DNA of 64,000 nucleotides from Sesamum alatum (taxonomy: Eukaryota; Streptophyta; Magnoliopsida; Lamiales; Pedaliaceae). The translations under genes were made by a program, and so were the position numbers. Positions 38,001 to 62,000 of the stretch are shown here, one piece after another (positions within the stretch are counted from its first letter, which is position 1; each line of letters opens with the position of its first letter). The notes beneath the pieces are model-generated. The model searched no databases, was not told the origin of the DNA, and saw only the letters and a list, made by a program, of their open reading frames with translations. The stretch is from contig JACGWO010000012.1 in NCBI GenBank assembly GCA_034509735.1, positions 27,247,188 to 27,311,187 on the forward strand. Reading direction: 5' to 3'.

Positions 38001-41000
38001 GCCTAATTATTTGTATGAATGTAAATTTATCATCTATATATTAAGTCGAGTGGCCAAACCACGTAAATTTACTCATCCTGCATTGTGAATTAAATTTATA
38101 CTGACTGTTGTATACAGGATGCTAAGGAGCCTGAGGGTAGTTGGTCGTCCTGGACTAAGAAGGCTGACTGTGAAGAAAATGATTGGACAAAGAAGGCTGG
38201 GGAAAGCACTTGGGAGAAAAAGGTTAATTCTGAGGAAAATGACTGGACGAGAAAGCCTGAGCAAAGCACCTGGGGTAAAAAGGTTAATTCTGAGGAAAAT
38301 GATTGGACTAAAAAGCCTGAGGAAAGCACTTGGGGTAAAAAGGTTAATTCTGAGGAAAATGACTGGACGAAAAAGCCTGAGCAAAGCACTTGGGGTAAAA
38401 AGGTTAATTCTGAGGAAAATGATTGGACGAAAAAGCCTGAGGAAAGCACTTGGGGTAAAAAGGTTAATTCTGAGGAAAATGATTGGACTAAAAAGCCCGA
38501 GGAAAGCACTTGGGGTAAAAAGGTTAATCCTGAGGAAAATGATTGGATGAAAAAGGTGGATTCTGATGATGGAGGAGGTTGGGCGAAGAAAGATGAGCAG
38601 AACAAGTGGGGCAGATCAAGTTCAACTGAACGTCGTGGTCAGTCTTTTGGTCAGTCCAGCCACAGTAGGGATTCCAATGAAGACGGTTGGGGAAAGGCTA
38701 GTACACCTAAGACTAATAATCAGTCTAGTTGGGGCAGAGATACCACCCAGGCAGAATACGTCTCTGCTGAATCTCAAGAAGATGGTTTGTGGTCATCAGC
38801 TTCTGTTGCTCGGAGAGAGACAGCTCTGGATGATTCATCTGAGCCTGCTGGTTGGAACACATTGGGATCTGGTACGGACTCTCTTGAGGTGTTGGGTTCG
38901 AAAGACGATCCCTGGGGAGCTAAAGTGGCTTATCAAGCAACCCATTCAAAGCCTTCAAATACTTGGGGCTCTTCAAAGGTTGGGGGTAAGTTCGATTCAG
39001 AGTCTGCCACAGAACAAAAGAAAGAGTCTCCATCCAATAATTGGAGTTCCAATCAGAAACAATCGAATGACTCCACGGTTGGTCAGATTTGGGGTTCTTC
39101 AAATATTACTCCCAGTGAAAAAGATATGCAGTCTCAGTGGGGGAAGAAAACTTCTTGGGAAGCTAAAGAGGCTGATTCAAAGCCTTCTAATTTTTGGGGA
39201 GCGTCAAATGACTGGGGTAAGTCCGATTCACAGTCTCCCACTGGACAAAAGAAAGAGTCTCCGTTCAATAGTTGGGGTGCCAGTCAGAAACAATCAAATG
39301 ACTCTGTAGCTGTTCAGGGTTGGGGTTCTACGAGAGTAGACACTTCTGCTGAGAAAGATGTGCTGTCACCGATGGGAAAGGAAAATCCCTGGGAAGCTAA
39401 AGTGGGTGATCAAGCAACCGAGTCAAAGCCTTCAAATGCATGGGGCTCTTCAGCTGACTGGGGTAAGTCCGATTCGCAGAAACAATCAAATGAAACCACA
39501 GTTGGCCAGGGTTGGGGTTCTCCAAAAGTTGATAATTCCAGTGAGAAAGATGTGCGGCCTCAGTGGGGTCGCGGCAGGGGTCGGGGATGGGGTCGCGGTG
39601 GACGCTCCAGGGAAAGTTCACAAGGTAGGGGCTTCAGTAATGATGGAGAATGGAAGAATAAGAGACCTCGTGCTGTTGATGATCCCAATGCACCGGCCCT
39701 TTTCAGTGTAACAAGGCAGCGCTTGGACTCATTCACAGTGGAAGAACAAGATGTTCTTTCAGAGATTGAACCAATTATGAAGAACATCAGAAGAATAATG
39801 AATCAGACAGGGTAAATTCTGTATTTATCTCTAACCTTGAAATTGCATCATATTTATTTCCAATTTACTTGGTACAGAATGCTGAATATCTAGACTGAGT
39901 AATATTGTCACAACTGCAGAATTCGAAAATTCCTTCATCTTAATAATGCTAGTACTGTTTAAACCATGATTTTTGAAATGCTTAATGTGGACTATGTGTT
40001 GGGTGGGATTTAGTAGAACGCTGTCCTGGCATCAAATAGCATCTGTTTTAAGGATCTCCCTTAAATCTCTTGTAGTTTTGAAAGTTGGTTTTCTGATCTT
40101 AAAAACCACGTAGATAAATTCTGTAGAACTTTCTTCTCTCATCCTCTGCTTGTGAAAGGATAGAGAAAAGTTAAGGAAGAGGTTTCCTATGCTGACTAAT
40201 TTTTGGCTAGAATGGGGTTTTCTTCTAGTTGCACAAAGTATGTTGCTTAACTGTCTTTTGTCTGTAGGTACAATGATGGTGATCCTTTATCTACGGATGA
40301 TCAGACATACATTATTGATAACGTGTTCAGTTATCATCCTGACAAGGCATTAAAGATGGGAGCTGGAGTAGATTATATCATGGTATGGATACTTAATTTG
40401 CATTAAACTCACTGGCATTATCATATATTTTGGTGCCATTTGTCAGCCTCTGTGTAAATTGAACTCTCATGTTTTCTGCTGTATTTCCATGTCTTCCGAA
40501 AACATTTTACTCATAATTTTTAATTTTAAGAATCATTATAAAGAAACTAAACTTCTGTTTCGGCATCCCAAAATGCTAACTTGAACTTCAACCTGATTTT
40601 CACTCATAGTTTTCATAATATGGCTTGTTTGCATTAGCATTTAAATGATTAGCATACAGTTTTCTTCTATAAATGAATCACAAGCTGCACTACTGATGCG
40701 TTATATTGTTCAAACTTTGTGAGGCTGACAGTTTTCTATAACTCACACGTACCATAGTTTCGTGTTCAGGTATATTAGTTCTTGCACCCTCCACAGTTGT
40801 GTTTAACCATGGGTCAAAAAGGTTTTCATTGTTCTGTTCTTCGTTTAACAATCCTTCTTATCATTAACTGGTCAGAGCAGGAACAAGACCTATACCAATC
40901 AAGTGGCATTGATGTTTTGCAATTTTCCTGACTGCATCTAAGCTACCGTATTATGGTAGTAAGCCTGCATTTTACAGCCACGAGTCACGAGTTATTAGAG

Positions 41001-42480
41001 ACCTTTATAGCCACCTCTAATTCCCAGACATTAGGGTTTCGATCTCTGTGCTTGTGCGCAACTGCTTCTCACAAAATATAATTTAAATCATAGTAGTAGA
41101 AGCATTATTGAAGTCACTCAACAGAATAAACTGCAGGTTTTTATTTGCTCCAGTTACTGAAAATTAGATCAATTCTCCTGCTTGGTGCTTCTAGATTGAA
41201 ATATTGCAAGCTTTTACTTCAGATGCTATTAGATCACTTACCTGGAATAATGCCGTTTAATTCTGTGATATCACCTGGCTCTTTGAATAGATTTCAGTAA
41301 ACCTTTTATGCATTTCTTATCTCATTTGCGTGATTTTCGATTTGCCAAAATTGCTGAGTCTCTAATCCTTAAAATAAGGACACTGGCCTCGCCTGAGGTT
41401 TGGTGTAATTACACGTAGATCCTATTGTTTGGAAAATTACGTCTAGTATTCCTGATGTTTGTTCCATCCAACATATAGATCCACCCGTTAGTCAAAATTC
41501 ACAAAATTTGTTGATATCTTTGTAAAAGAACAGTTGAATGACAATTCATATATAGCCTAATTGACTCGGGTAAAAAAAATTCTGATCAAACTGCCGTTAT
41601 ACATCTTCACACGCTAATGCATGCGATGAGGTATATCTTCATGTTTATAAGGGTAGTTTGTTCACAAAAGATTTATTTGACCTACAATAAGTATGTCAAT
41701 ATATCGGGATAAGTATGGATTTTCATTCTACTTTTTGCTGATGTCAGCAAATTTCGTGAATTTTACTGACAACTGGATCTATTTGTTGGATGGAAACAAA
41801 TCTAAGGGGTACTAGATGTAATTTTTCAAACTACAGGGAGTCTATGTGTAATTACACAACCTCAGGGAAGGGCGGTGTAATTATCCCTTACAATAAAGTT
41901 AACTTGGCCATTTACCTTTCTAATTTTCTTTTCTCGGATGTTTAAGCTGACTTTGGAGCTCATGTCACAGGTTACCAGGCATGGACAGTTCCAGGACAGT
42001 AGGTGCTTCTATGTTGTTTCTGTTGATGGCAGCAAAGCAGATTTCTCCTACCGTAAATGTCTGGAGAGCTTCATCAAGGGAAAGTATCCTGACAAGGCCG
42101 AAGCTTTTATTGCTAAATACTTCAAAAAGTCACAACCTCGTCCTGGCTGGAACCGGGATCGTCCTCCTCGAAGTGAAGCTGGAACCCCCGGCTGGAATAG
42201 GGACTCCACTCCTGCTCCAGAAGCCGGAACCCCCAGCTGGAACAGGGACTCCACTCCTGCTCCAGAAGCCGGAACCCCCAGCTGGAATAGGGACTCCGCT
42301 CCTGCTCCAGAAGCCGGAACCCCAGCTGGAATAGGACTCCACTCCTGCTCCAGAAGAAGCTGGAACCCCCAATATGGAACAGGGTTCAAACTCCTGTCCC
42401 AGACGATACCGGCACTCCTGGTTGGAACAAAGATCAGATTCCTGCTGCCGATGAAGCCGAAGCTCGGACTCCTGCCTAAA
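26069..42480 (+). CDS. NRPE1: RNA polymerase V largest subunit (NRPE1)
   Basis: Largest, catalytic subunit of nuclear Pol V, which makes scaffold transcripts for RNA-directed DNA methylation. Coding exons: 26069-26149, 26555-26681, 26813-26927, 27019-27066, 28662-28829, 30572-30727, 30816-30971, 31426-33153, 33251-33426, 34173-34245, 34347-34471, 35022-35176, 35348-35622, 36847-37020, 37115-37255, 37336-37581, 38118-39811, 40268-40382, 41971-42480; roughly 2,090 codons. Starts MEDSSAPTIFEAKIKGIRFG; zinc motif CESCGTGEAGQCEG in exon 2; metal-A motif ADFDGDC at 31915-31935. Exon 17 is Trp-Gly rich (about 25 WG/GW), the AGO4-binding hook, and separates Pol V from Pol IV. Exons 17-19 encode the DeCL domain (EIEPIMKNIRRIMN to PDKAEAFIAKYF). 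Exon 3 has three 1-base indels (26815-26865), and the final exon has three more near 42323, 42336 and 42373. Corrected, it ends at TAA 42478-42480; as read, at 42486. Confidence 0.93.
29040..29850. mobile_element. Old transposon debris in NRPE1 intron 5
   Basis: AGGGCAAGGCATTAGGCGGG (29058) and a GC-rich patch near 29620-29720 stand out from the AT-rich intron. 29757-29850 (CTAGCACGTGAGATCC, CTTGTTTGGCTTGACTTTGA, CACGTTGAA) matches 61548-61640 in the SirB1-like gene's intron, so it belongs to a dispersed repeat. The class is not clear. Confidence 0.4.
29948..30236 (+). repeat. Tandem repeat of about 60-65 bp in NRPE1 intron 5
   Basis: Four to five imperfect units. Each has TTTGTGATAGT, a T run, ACGAAAA(A)ATGTGATAGAAT, then AAAATATGATTGGATTA. 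Related units occur alone at 19430-19640. Non-coding. Confidence 0.65.
38158..38560 (+). repeat. NRPE1: 60-bp in-frame tandem repeat encoding WG motifs (NRPE1 exon 17)
   Basis: Five full 60-bp units at 38221-38520, with degenerate units on both sides, encode WGKKVNSEENDWTKKPEEST with few changes (WT/WM, EQ/EE). Each unit gives one WG, the core of the AGO-binding hook, plus a second Trp (NDW). Near-identity between units implies recent expansion, so copy number may vary between individuals. Confidence 0.95.
41378..41888. mobile_element. Foldback MITE, Mutator-like (in NRPE1 intron 18)
   Basis: 511-bp element in the intron just before the last NRPE1 exon. Left arm CGCCTGAGGTTTGGTGTAAT, right arm GTGTAATTATCCC after ACACAACCTCAGGGAAGGG. 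Flanking 9-mers TTAAAATAA (41369-41377) and TTACAATAA (41889-41897) differ at one base. The interior matches 20254-20795 and 60033-60578. Confidence 0.75.
42180..42350 (+). repeat. NRPE1: 45-bp in-frame tandem repeat at the NRPE1 C-terminus
   Basis: Three to four 45-bp units encode TPxWNRDSTPAPEAG, where x is Gly or Ser, after the DeCL domain. The first two W's are GW (PGWNRD), later ones SW. Beyond the array, worn units continue to the stop (TPVPDD, TPGWNKDQ, ARTPA) if three single-base indels are allowed. Confidence 0.85.
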
Positions 42481-42486
42481 CATTAA

Positions 42487-44834
42487 TTATTATTAGCAAG
42501 TAAAAGAACAGCTGATTTTTCCATTTTAGTTGCTGTTCTTGTGTTTATTTTGGCTGTGGCTGTAGTTATAGTTCCTATTTTCAAGTAGTGGATGATGTAC
42601 AGTGGCTTCAAAGCATTGGGTAGAAACTTTAGGCACTGGATTGATTATGTATGAAAAAAATGTTTCTAATTTTTTGGGCTGTGAAATCTTCTTTTTCAAG
42701 CATTTGGTGTACAGTTTTATCAGCTACTAACACGTTTGAAAAAATCAGAAATGCTGCTGTATTCATCTGTTCCTCTTCTCATATTTGAGCTGATTTTTAC
42801 TTTTACTTTTTTCTTTTTTTTTTTTTTTTTTTTTTTTCTGTGAAGAACTAACAAAATATGTGCATGCTTTGCACTTATTGTGAGAATCACATAATTTTGC
42901 AGGAAAGTAATGCCAAAATTGTATTTGAAGCCAATGGAGAGATAATGATGATTCTGAAGTTGGGCTGAAATATAATAAATTTTATCCAAAAAAATATGCA
43001 TGTCTTGCACTTGTTGTGAGTTTATTTTCAGAAAATAATAAAATGACCTTGATTACTACAAAACATAAAATTCATAAATTTGAAAAATATTTTGATCTTT
43101 ATGGTAGAAAATTGTTGAATGAATAATTATAATTAGGATAAAAACACAGTAACTAGTACTATATGTCTGAATTTTTAGTTATTAGAATTAGAATATTTTT
43201 TCGTAAATCGATTTTATTTTATTTATTTGATGCATGATTAAGATATACTTAGTTTACAAAAATAGAATGTTAATTGAGGAACTTGTGCACAAATATTATC
43301 TACTTTTATAATAAGTTTTTAATATTAAAAGACAGTACAATAAGTACTTATTACATGTCAATAAAATATTTTTAAAAAAATGATTTAACATTTTACAATA
43401 TAACGAAATATATATTATTAAGTTACAACATATTTCAAAATTTGGAAAAAATATAGAAAAAAAATTGTTCATTCAAAAAATTTAACTTTAAAATTTTCCA
43501 CCAAATTGTTTCTTTTAGTTTTAATTTTCTTGGGCAACTAATCCACTTTTAGTAAATTAAAGATCCTCAATATTTATATATTAAAATTGGCTATTTTCTG
43601 ATTGATATTATCACATTGTTGGGGACAACTAAAATAAGGGTTTCATCCATTGAAATTAGGTCAAAATACACGAATATATTTTTTTTTTACAAATTACAAC
43701 TACACCCTCAATGAGTATTAGTGTAATACTTTTTTAGGGGTGTGTTTTTGTAGTTTGCATCTGAATATATATAGTTTGTAATTAAGACGATATCCTCAAG
43801 CAGTGTCTAATTTTACAAAAAATAGAAGTATTTGTGTATTTTAGTCTAATTTCAAAGAGTGTTAATATAATTCACCCTTAAAATAGTTAATATACCGAAA
43901 TATATATATATATATATTTCTTTTTTTTATAAAAAGAAAATTAGAAAACTTGGGCCCACCTAAACTAAATCCATCACTAACAACAACAATAACAACAATA
44001 ATGGTACTATGTGACAACACTGGTCGTAGTATTAATAAATTGCATAATTGTCAATTAAAACCGATCAGGTGATGTTCTTATTCGGATAAATGCAAAAAAA
44101 GTCCCCGTATTTTAGTGAGAATGCAAAAAAACCCTCATTAAATATGAAAATTGTCTAAAACTCCTTTGAATTAAATAAAAGATTTTGCATAAACCATTTT
44201 CCATCACACTTACAAGTATTGTTGTTGCACGCGCTTCATGTGCCAATACGAAAGATTTTCACGCACCTTTCACCTTATTAAAATAACTATTTTTATAATA
44301 TGTTATAATAATTTTAATTTTTAAAAATAATCTATATTTCTTTTCAATCCTTTTTCCCTCCCTCGTGAAAAATATAAACTTAAAATTAAAAATATGGACT
44401 TCGGATCTTTTAAAGTTTTTTTATCCAATAATTGTTATTATATTCATCATTTATTTATTGTATTTTGTTTTATATCTCTCTCTATATATAAATATAGTAT
44501 TTTGCAAAACATAAAATTTTTTAAAAACAAAATCTATCTTCTATCTATAAACATTGAGATTCAATGGTGTTATTAATTGTTCATATCCACTTGTTCTCAT
44601 CTATCTAATAAAATTTAATGAACACCTATTCAAGTAAGATTATAGAATTTTAGATACTATAGGCTCTTCTTGAAATTAGGGAAAATTAAAGGACTAATCT
44701 AAGTAAAAATATAGCTCAACCTCGAGCTAGGAGATCATTATTTTTAGTGACATCTGTAAACGAGGAAAAACACAGTATAAAGTAACTGATCCACTACCCT
44801 TTCCACTTCAACACCTAGCTCTACTTTCTAACTG

Positions 44835-44836
<2 letters not shown>
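42487..44836. other. Intergenic spacer NRPE1 to beta-galactosidase
   Basis: NRPE1 3' flank, a poly-T run at about 42811-42838, then AT-rich DNA. A short phrase (AATATG, GCATG, TTGCACTT, TTGTGAG) occurs twice, at 42855 and 42992. MITE-like debris lies at 43680-43880 (ATAATTCACCC right end). No gene seen. Confidence 0.5.
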
Positions 44837-44866
<30 letters not shown>

Positions 44867-44888
44867 GAACACACACACACACACACAC
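44837..44888 (+). repeat. (CT)n(AC)n microsatellite, possible leader of the beta-galactosidase gene
   Basis: About 28 bases of CT repeat followed by about 20 of AC repeat. CT-rich tracts are common in plant leaders. The start codon at 46142 is preceded by ATGCAG at 46119-46124, which looks like an acceptor, so an upstream non-coding exon and a leader intron are plausible. The link to this microsatellite is inferred. Confidence 0.4.
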
Positions 44889-46141
44889 TCTGTGCATATT
44901 TCTTGATGTTTTCAGGGATGCCCATATGAAAATTTGGTGTAATTTCGATGATGTTTGTGGTCTATTCGGATATCTCATTAGATAATAAGAGTTGCTGAAT
45001 AAAGGGAAATATTTGATGCTAGTGATGCATGCTTCGTTCTCATAATCTGATACTGTATTGAGGTACATCCTCTGCAAAATAAATTCTAAATCGGCACCGC
45101 TCGTTCGGCTGTGTATACATCATGTTTGCAGGTTTTTGAGTTAATTTGAGTAGTTAAAAAGTTGTGTGGTTAATTATCTAGTGACAGGAAATGATTGGAA
45201 GTTTTTGCTTGGTTTGAATTTCTGTGTGCGATGGATCAGTAGCTAAAGTGTTTCAGTATTAAGATCAAGAATCTTGTTCTTGGATTTTTTTTAGTTATTG
45301 CCATCGTGATAAATGAAAAATAATTAAGATAAAGAGATTGTAATGAGAGATGTTGGTACAAATTGAGGGCACTGCTATAAAACATTTGTTTTTAAAAAAT
45401 GCATTTTTTATGAACTCCCGTGGAGTCTTTGGAATTCATTCATTTTTGCGACTATAGTTCAGAGTATTTGCGGTGTCCGATGAAAAACCACCTGATATGA
45501 ATATGGATTGGCAAGTTCAATGACTCCTATTACTTTCAGAGTTGCATGTATTGACGATAATATCCAATTATCTCGTAATATATTGCTGACACCATGTTGA
45601 ATCTCCTTATACTATACAAGCAATGTAGAATAATACCCAAAAATAAATCTTAAACTATGTTTACGACTTGGTGGTTGGAACCAAATTCTTGGATATTGGG
45701 TGTAGGACGTGTTAAAATCGTGCATTTTTTGTGCAAGAAAGCATATCTGAAAGAGTTTTTGCTTCTTCCTGATGCTTCAGACAAGAGCCCATTGTAGATG
45801 ATTTATAGTACTACTACGACCAAGTTGTTATTATATTTCAAGAAATGGAAAGCATTAATATGTTTCCTTGTCTATGGCTGTGGATTTTGCGTGGCAAATC
45901 AATGACCCTTAAATGAGTCCGGCTTCTGGATATGATCATACGCCACACTTACTGATGCAATCCCATTGGCGTTACCTTGTGCAACCTTATCCTCTTAATT
46001 GATGCATCATCATCATAGAGTAATATCCTCTTAAGATGCTTACTACATACTGTGTAAATTACTGTCCCCTTCCATTGTTATCCCGTTTTATCATTTACCC
46101 ACCAATCTAATGCTATGCAGCAACAGGTTCTGATCTTATAG

Positions 46142-57597
<11,456 letters not shown>

Positions 57598-57786
57598 ACA
57601 TAGAGGACATGTTTACCATGACTTGCTGCTTTTGTTGCATCTTGCTCTATGGTTCCACAGTCTTTTGTTTGAGGGATCTTCTGTAATAAGTGAAGCATGA
57701 TTCAAAATCATTTAGCTGTATTAATTAAGTTCCACGGAGAATAATCTGACAGAGTTTTTGGCTAGGCTTGCTTAAAATATTATACA

Positions 57787-58235
57787 GGGTTAATTACATT
57801 TAGGCCTCTATAAAAATGTGAAATTACACTTCCCCAAAGAAGTTCTAAAATTACACTTACATCTTCCTCCAAAACTTCTTTATTTACACATGACTCCTTC
57901 TGTTAAGGTTTAGATGAAAAAAATGCTGATGTTAGCAAAAAAAAATTATATAAAATTTCTGATTTTATGTTTATTTAACATTTCCTCTATGATATTTCTA
58001 TCCAATAGTTATAATTTGGGAGTAATATTTTAGTACAATTATATTTTTTTTACTTTATATATATTATATTTATTTTCTTATAAATATAAAAATATTACAG
58101 TGGAATTATGAATTATGAGTAAAATTGAAAATTTATGATTGTTTGCTAGTGTCAGCATTTTTTATTCAAATTTTAACGAAAGAGATTAGGTGTCAAACAG
58201 TGAATTTTCAGATAGGGTGTAAGTGTAGTTTAACC
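57787..58235. mobile_element. Foldback MITE, Mutator-like (3' of beta-galactosidase)
   Basis: 449-bp element. Left end GGGTTAATTACATTTAGG, right end GTAAGTGTAGTTTAACCC. Flanking 9-mers TATTATACA (57778-57786) and TATTTCACA (58236-58244) differ at two bases. It lies 190 bases after the stop codon and may reach the 3' untranslated region. Confidence 0.6.
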
Positions 58236-58299
58236 CTATTTCACAAGATGTATTATTACAAGATGGGCTAATCGGTGTCTTAAAAAATTTTGCTCTACT

Positions 58300-58627
58300 G
58301 ATGCTAATGTGAAAAGAAAAGACATTTTTTATTTACAAATCGACGAAAAGATATTTTTTATTTACAAAAGTCGATTTGTGACATCACTGTACCAATCTTT
58401 TTATCAAAAAGATAGATTGAGTTTAGTCTCTTGATTATGTCAATAACATTTTTCAGATGATTTTCTTTTCTTTTCCTTCTGATCTATGATCTATTAATTT
58501 ATATATTTTATTTTTTATTTATAATATATTTTAAATATAAAAAATTATCTATTTTTATTTATAATATATTTTAAATATAAAAAATTATCTATTATATGCA
58601 TGCAGGACGTCGTGGAGCAATAACTAA
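58300..58627 (+). mobile_element. Possible Helitron-like element, related to 4815-5126
   Basis: Shares TTAATTTATATATTTTA, TATTTATAATATATTTTAAA and TATTATATGCA(T/C)GCAG with the element at 4815-5126, and ends in CTAA before T. A 47-bp internal segment is duplicated in tandem (58496-58590). The class is tentative. Confidence 0.35.
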
Positions 58628-59098
58628 TAAATTTTAAAAATGAAAATACATGTTAAATGTTTATGCACACACCACTAAAGGCTATATTATTATTATTATT
58701 ATTATTCATATCATGTTCCAATATTATTTATTCTTATTATATTTATCCTATTTTTTCTCGATTCCCATCATTTCTCCCTAGTTGAAAAAAATAAAATAAA
58801 AATACATTCGATAAGTGGGAAGGTGGGTGAGACCAGAAAATGTCAATAACAATAAATTAAAATAAAAGTTAAATTTTTTAAATATATTAATATTAATAAA
58901 AATATAGCATCACCGACCGTCCTCGAGTACTCCTCTTCCACCCTTGTAAAATGCCAAAATTACTTTTTTCAGATATTTCAGACACAACAAAATAGATATT
59001 TTTTTGGTTCAATTCAACTTGCGTCGTTCATTCCACAGATTAACTTCAAAAAAAAATTAATTAATTCCTCAGAAGAGTAGTTTTTTTCTATAGCAATC
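58628..59098. other. Spacer and presumed promoter of the SirB1-like gene
   Basis: AT-rich with a (TTA)n run near 58687-58706. I see no definite TATA box; the bases before the ATG at 59099 are a plausible short leader. Confidence 0.4.
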
Positions 59099-62000
59099 AT
59101 GGCTTTTGCATGGATTTCGTTGACGACGTTCACCATTTTATCCTCCTCAAGATCAACATCATCAATTCCCGATTGTTATCCATGGAAATTGTCCAAATTA
59201 CAGCTCCGTCAATCGAGCCGAGTCGTGAATTGTAGCTGTAAGAGTGGATTATCAGCAGCAGATGAGCTGAAATTCGTGCTTCACGATGCCCTTGATTTAT
59301 CTGGGATCAATACTGCTCACGCGAGGGTATTCATTTATTTACTATTTTCGTTATGGAACTTTTTGTTGCTTTTAATTTCTGTATTTTCACTTCTTTATGT
59401 GATTTTTTGAATTTGAAATGTTCGGGTTTGTTTAGACATGGTAAATGGATTGACAGAAATGAAATCACATGATACAATGTTTCATGAGATTATATTTTCT
59501 GGGATTAATGACATTTCGTTGATTCAATTAGTTATCTATTTAGTGGTGAATTTCAGGGCATATCCAGAACTCTTTTCACGGATGTATCGTTTTTGTTTTG
59601 ATCAGTAATCGAAGCTTGATATATTGGTCCTTCAGGTTTTGGTTTAATGAAATCCTCTCGAGTATGCATTTTTCAAGCTGAGAACCAAATTGAGCGCTGA
59701 CTGAATACTTTTACGTTATGCAATAGTTTCTACGTTTAGTCATGTCATATGTTTGGTTCAGGTTGTAAGATACATGCTTGTGACGAAATCAGTTCTCAGG
59801 GCGCATACTCCGAAAAATCTTAACAAACCCATATGGATTTCGCATCAAAGGAAGAGAATTGAAGTTAATGAAAACAGTATAGATAGTTGGTATTGCTATG
59901 TAATTCAATTTTCTAAACCTTTTTCCATGTGGCAAGAAGGCAAACCACAGTGCTTTGATCTCATATTTTCTTGTTACCTGGGCTTTTATGCTATGCAGTA
60001 TTGTGTAATAAAACAATCGAACATACATTTTAGGGATAATTACACTCCCTTCCCCTGAGGTTTGGTGTAATTACACGTAGACTCCCTGTGGTTTGGAAAT
60101 TACATTTAGTACCCCTGAGGTTTGCTTCTATCTAACAAATAGGTCCTCCGTTAGTTAAAATTCCCCGAATTTGTTGATATTAACAAAAAAATTTGAATGA
60201 AAATCGATTTTTACCCTCGATTGACTTATTAATGAATTAATGCTGACCGAACAAATCTTTTATGACTAAATTACCCTTTAAACGGTGAAAATATACCTCC
60301 TCTCATGCATTAACGTGTGACGATATATAAGGGTAGTTTGGTCATAAAAAAGATTCGTTTGACCTACAATAAGTTAGTAATAAGTCAATCGATGGCAAAT
60401 CTCACCTTTAATTCAATTTTTTTTGCTAATATCAATAAATTCGGTGAATTTTGACTAACGGAGGGACTCATTTGTTAGACAGAAACAAACCTCAGGGGTA
60501 GTAGATGTAATTTCTCAAACCACAAGGGGTCTACGTGTAATTACACCAAACCTTAGGGGAGGGGAGTGTAATTATCCCTACATTTTATTGCTAATAAAAG
60601 GAATGCTAACAACTTTTCCATGTTACTTTTTATCATTTAGGATGAAAGACAAAAAATTACTGGAAGTTGTTGTAAGGACATGTATCCATGGTATTGGGTT
60701 GTGTTGATTGTCATTTTCAAGTCGTAGTATAAAAAAGTCTTTAATTTATTATGAAGCTGAGTTTCAAATGAGGATTCTTATTCAAGAAATAATGTGCATC
60801 CGCTGTATTGCCTTCTTTACTGATAATATTTGCATTTCAGTTGGAGGATGAGAACATATGACAATGTGCTCAGGACCATAAGATTACTATCTTTTTATTG
60901 TTATTGTTTTTTGAGTAACTGGCTCTCTGAAACCTTATCAAGTAAAGCTTAAAGAAAAGAAAATATATTTGCTTTTAAAGTTTGACCACTGAAATAACTG
61001 ATGAGAACAAATATTTCATTCTATCTCTGTTGAACAGGCTGCAAGGCTTGGTTTCTGCTTGCAGATTGAAAAACTATCTGACATTGAAAGAGAAACAAGC
61101 ATAAGTATAAATAGAAAGGTTGACTTTTGGGAGAGCAGCTCTTTCAATATAGCAGCTGAGGATGACTCCCTTGTTCACACTCTTCTGTTCCACTTCCGGT
61201 GGATGATTTCATTGAAAGATTGGATAGCCTCTCTATGGACTATTGCTCTCATTACAGCTCTTCATGTAGATCCTCACCAGGGAAATTTCTTGAGTGTTTA
61301 GAGAGATATCTGTATGTAGATAAAGTAAGTTGAACTTCTCTTTACAAATAATTGCATTGATTTTATATTGATCTATTCTATTTCATGTCCTTACACTGTG
61401 AAGGGTACAGGTTATTTATGTGCCTGTGCCCTGATATTGTTGAATGACGACCTCATCGAAAAGTTTGAATTGTTGGAGAGGAGAATTATTTAATATTTGT
61501 AATATACCCCTTCACGTGTAGATAGTACTCTTTTTTGTGAAACCTAGCACGTGAAACTCTTTGTAAAAATAAGTGGCAGTGAATTTTGAATTCAAGACCT
61601 CTTGTTTGGCTTGGTTTTGATAACATGTTGAATGGTCATCTCATCTAATAGTTTAAGCTATTAGAGAAGAGAATCATTTAATGTTTAATATTTCTAACAG
61701 ATATCTTCGGCTTTTCCTCTCATCTCCAGAATATGTTGCATCATTGACAGTGTTCGTAAACAAAAAGATGAATAGCGAGTTTGGTGAAATTAAATTTATG
61801 AATTGACCGAGTATGTTGTCGGAAAAAAAATATCTGTGGTTTGGATCCCATGAGGACTTTTTGTGAGGCAAAGCTATAATTAATTTCACTCCAAAGAGAC
61901 ACCCTGCTGCAGTTCGGCTAAAATTGGTAACAAAGTCTCTAGCTAAAGAAATGAAGATGAATGCATGAGATTTTCTCAGAATTAAAAGCTTAATCTCTAA

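Noticed and set aside
38073..38605. Long open frames on both strands over the 60-bp repeat
   Set aside because: A repeat whose length is a multiple of three keeps other frames open. The true frame is fixed by exon 17 of NRPE1 with WG motifs.
42048..42483. Minus-strand Gly/Ser-rich open frames near the end of NRPE1
   Set aside because: Shadows of the 45-bp coding repeat on the plus strand.
26069..42486. NRPD1 (Pol IV) as identity of the large subunit gene
   Set aside because: NRPD1 lacks the WG-rich hook. The long WG region before the DeCL domain fits NRPE1.
44837..44888. A CRISPR-like or regulatory repeat array
   Set aside because: It is a simple CT/AC microsatellite; the organism is a plant.
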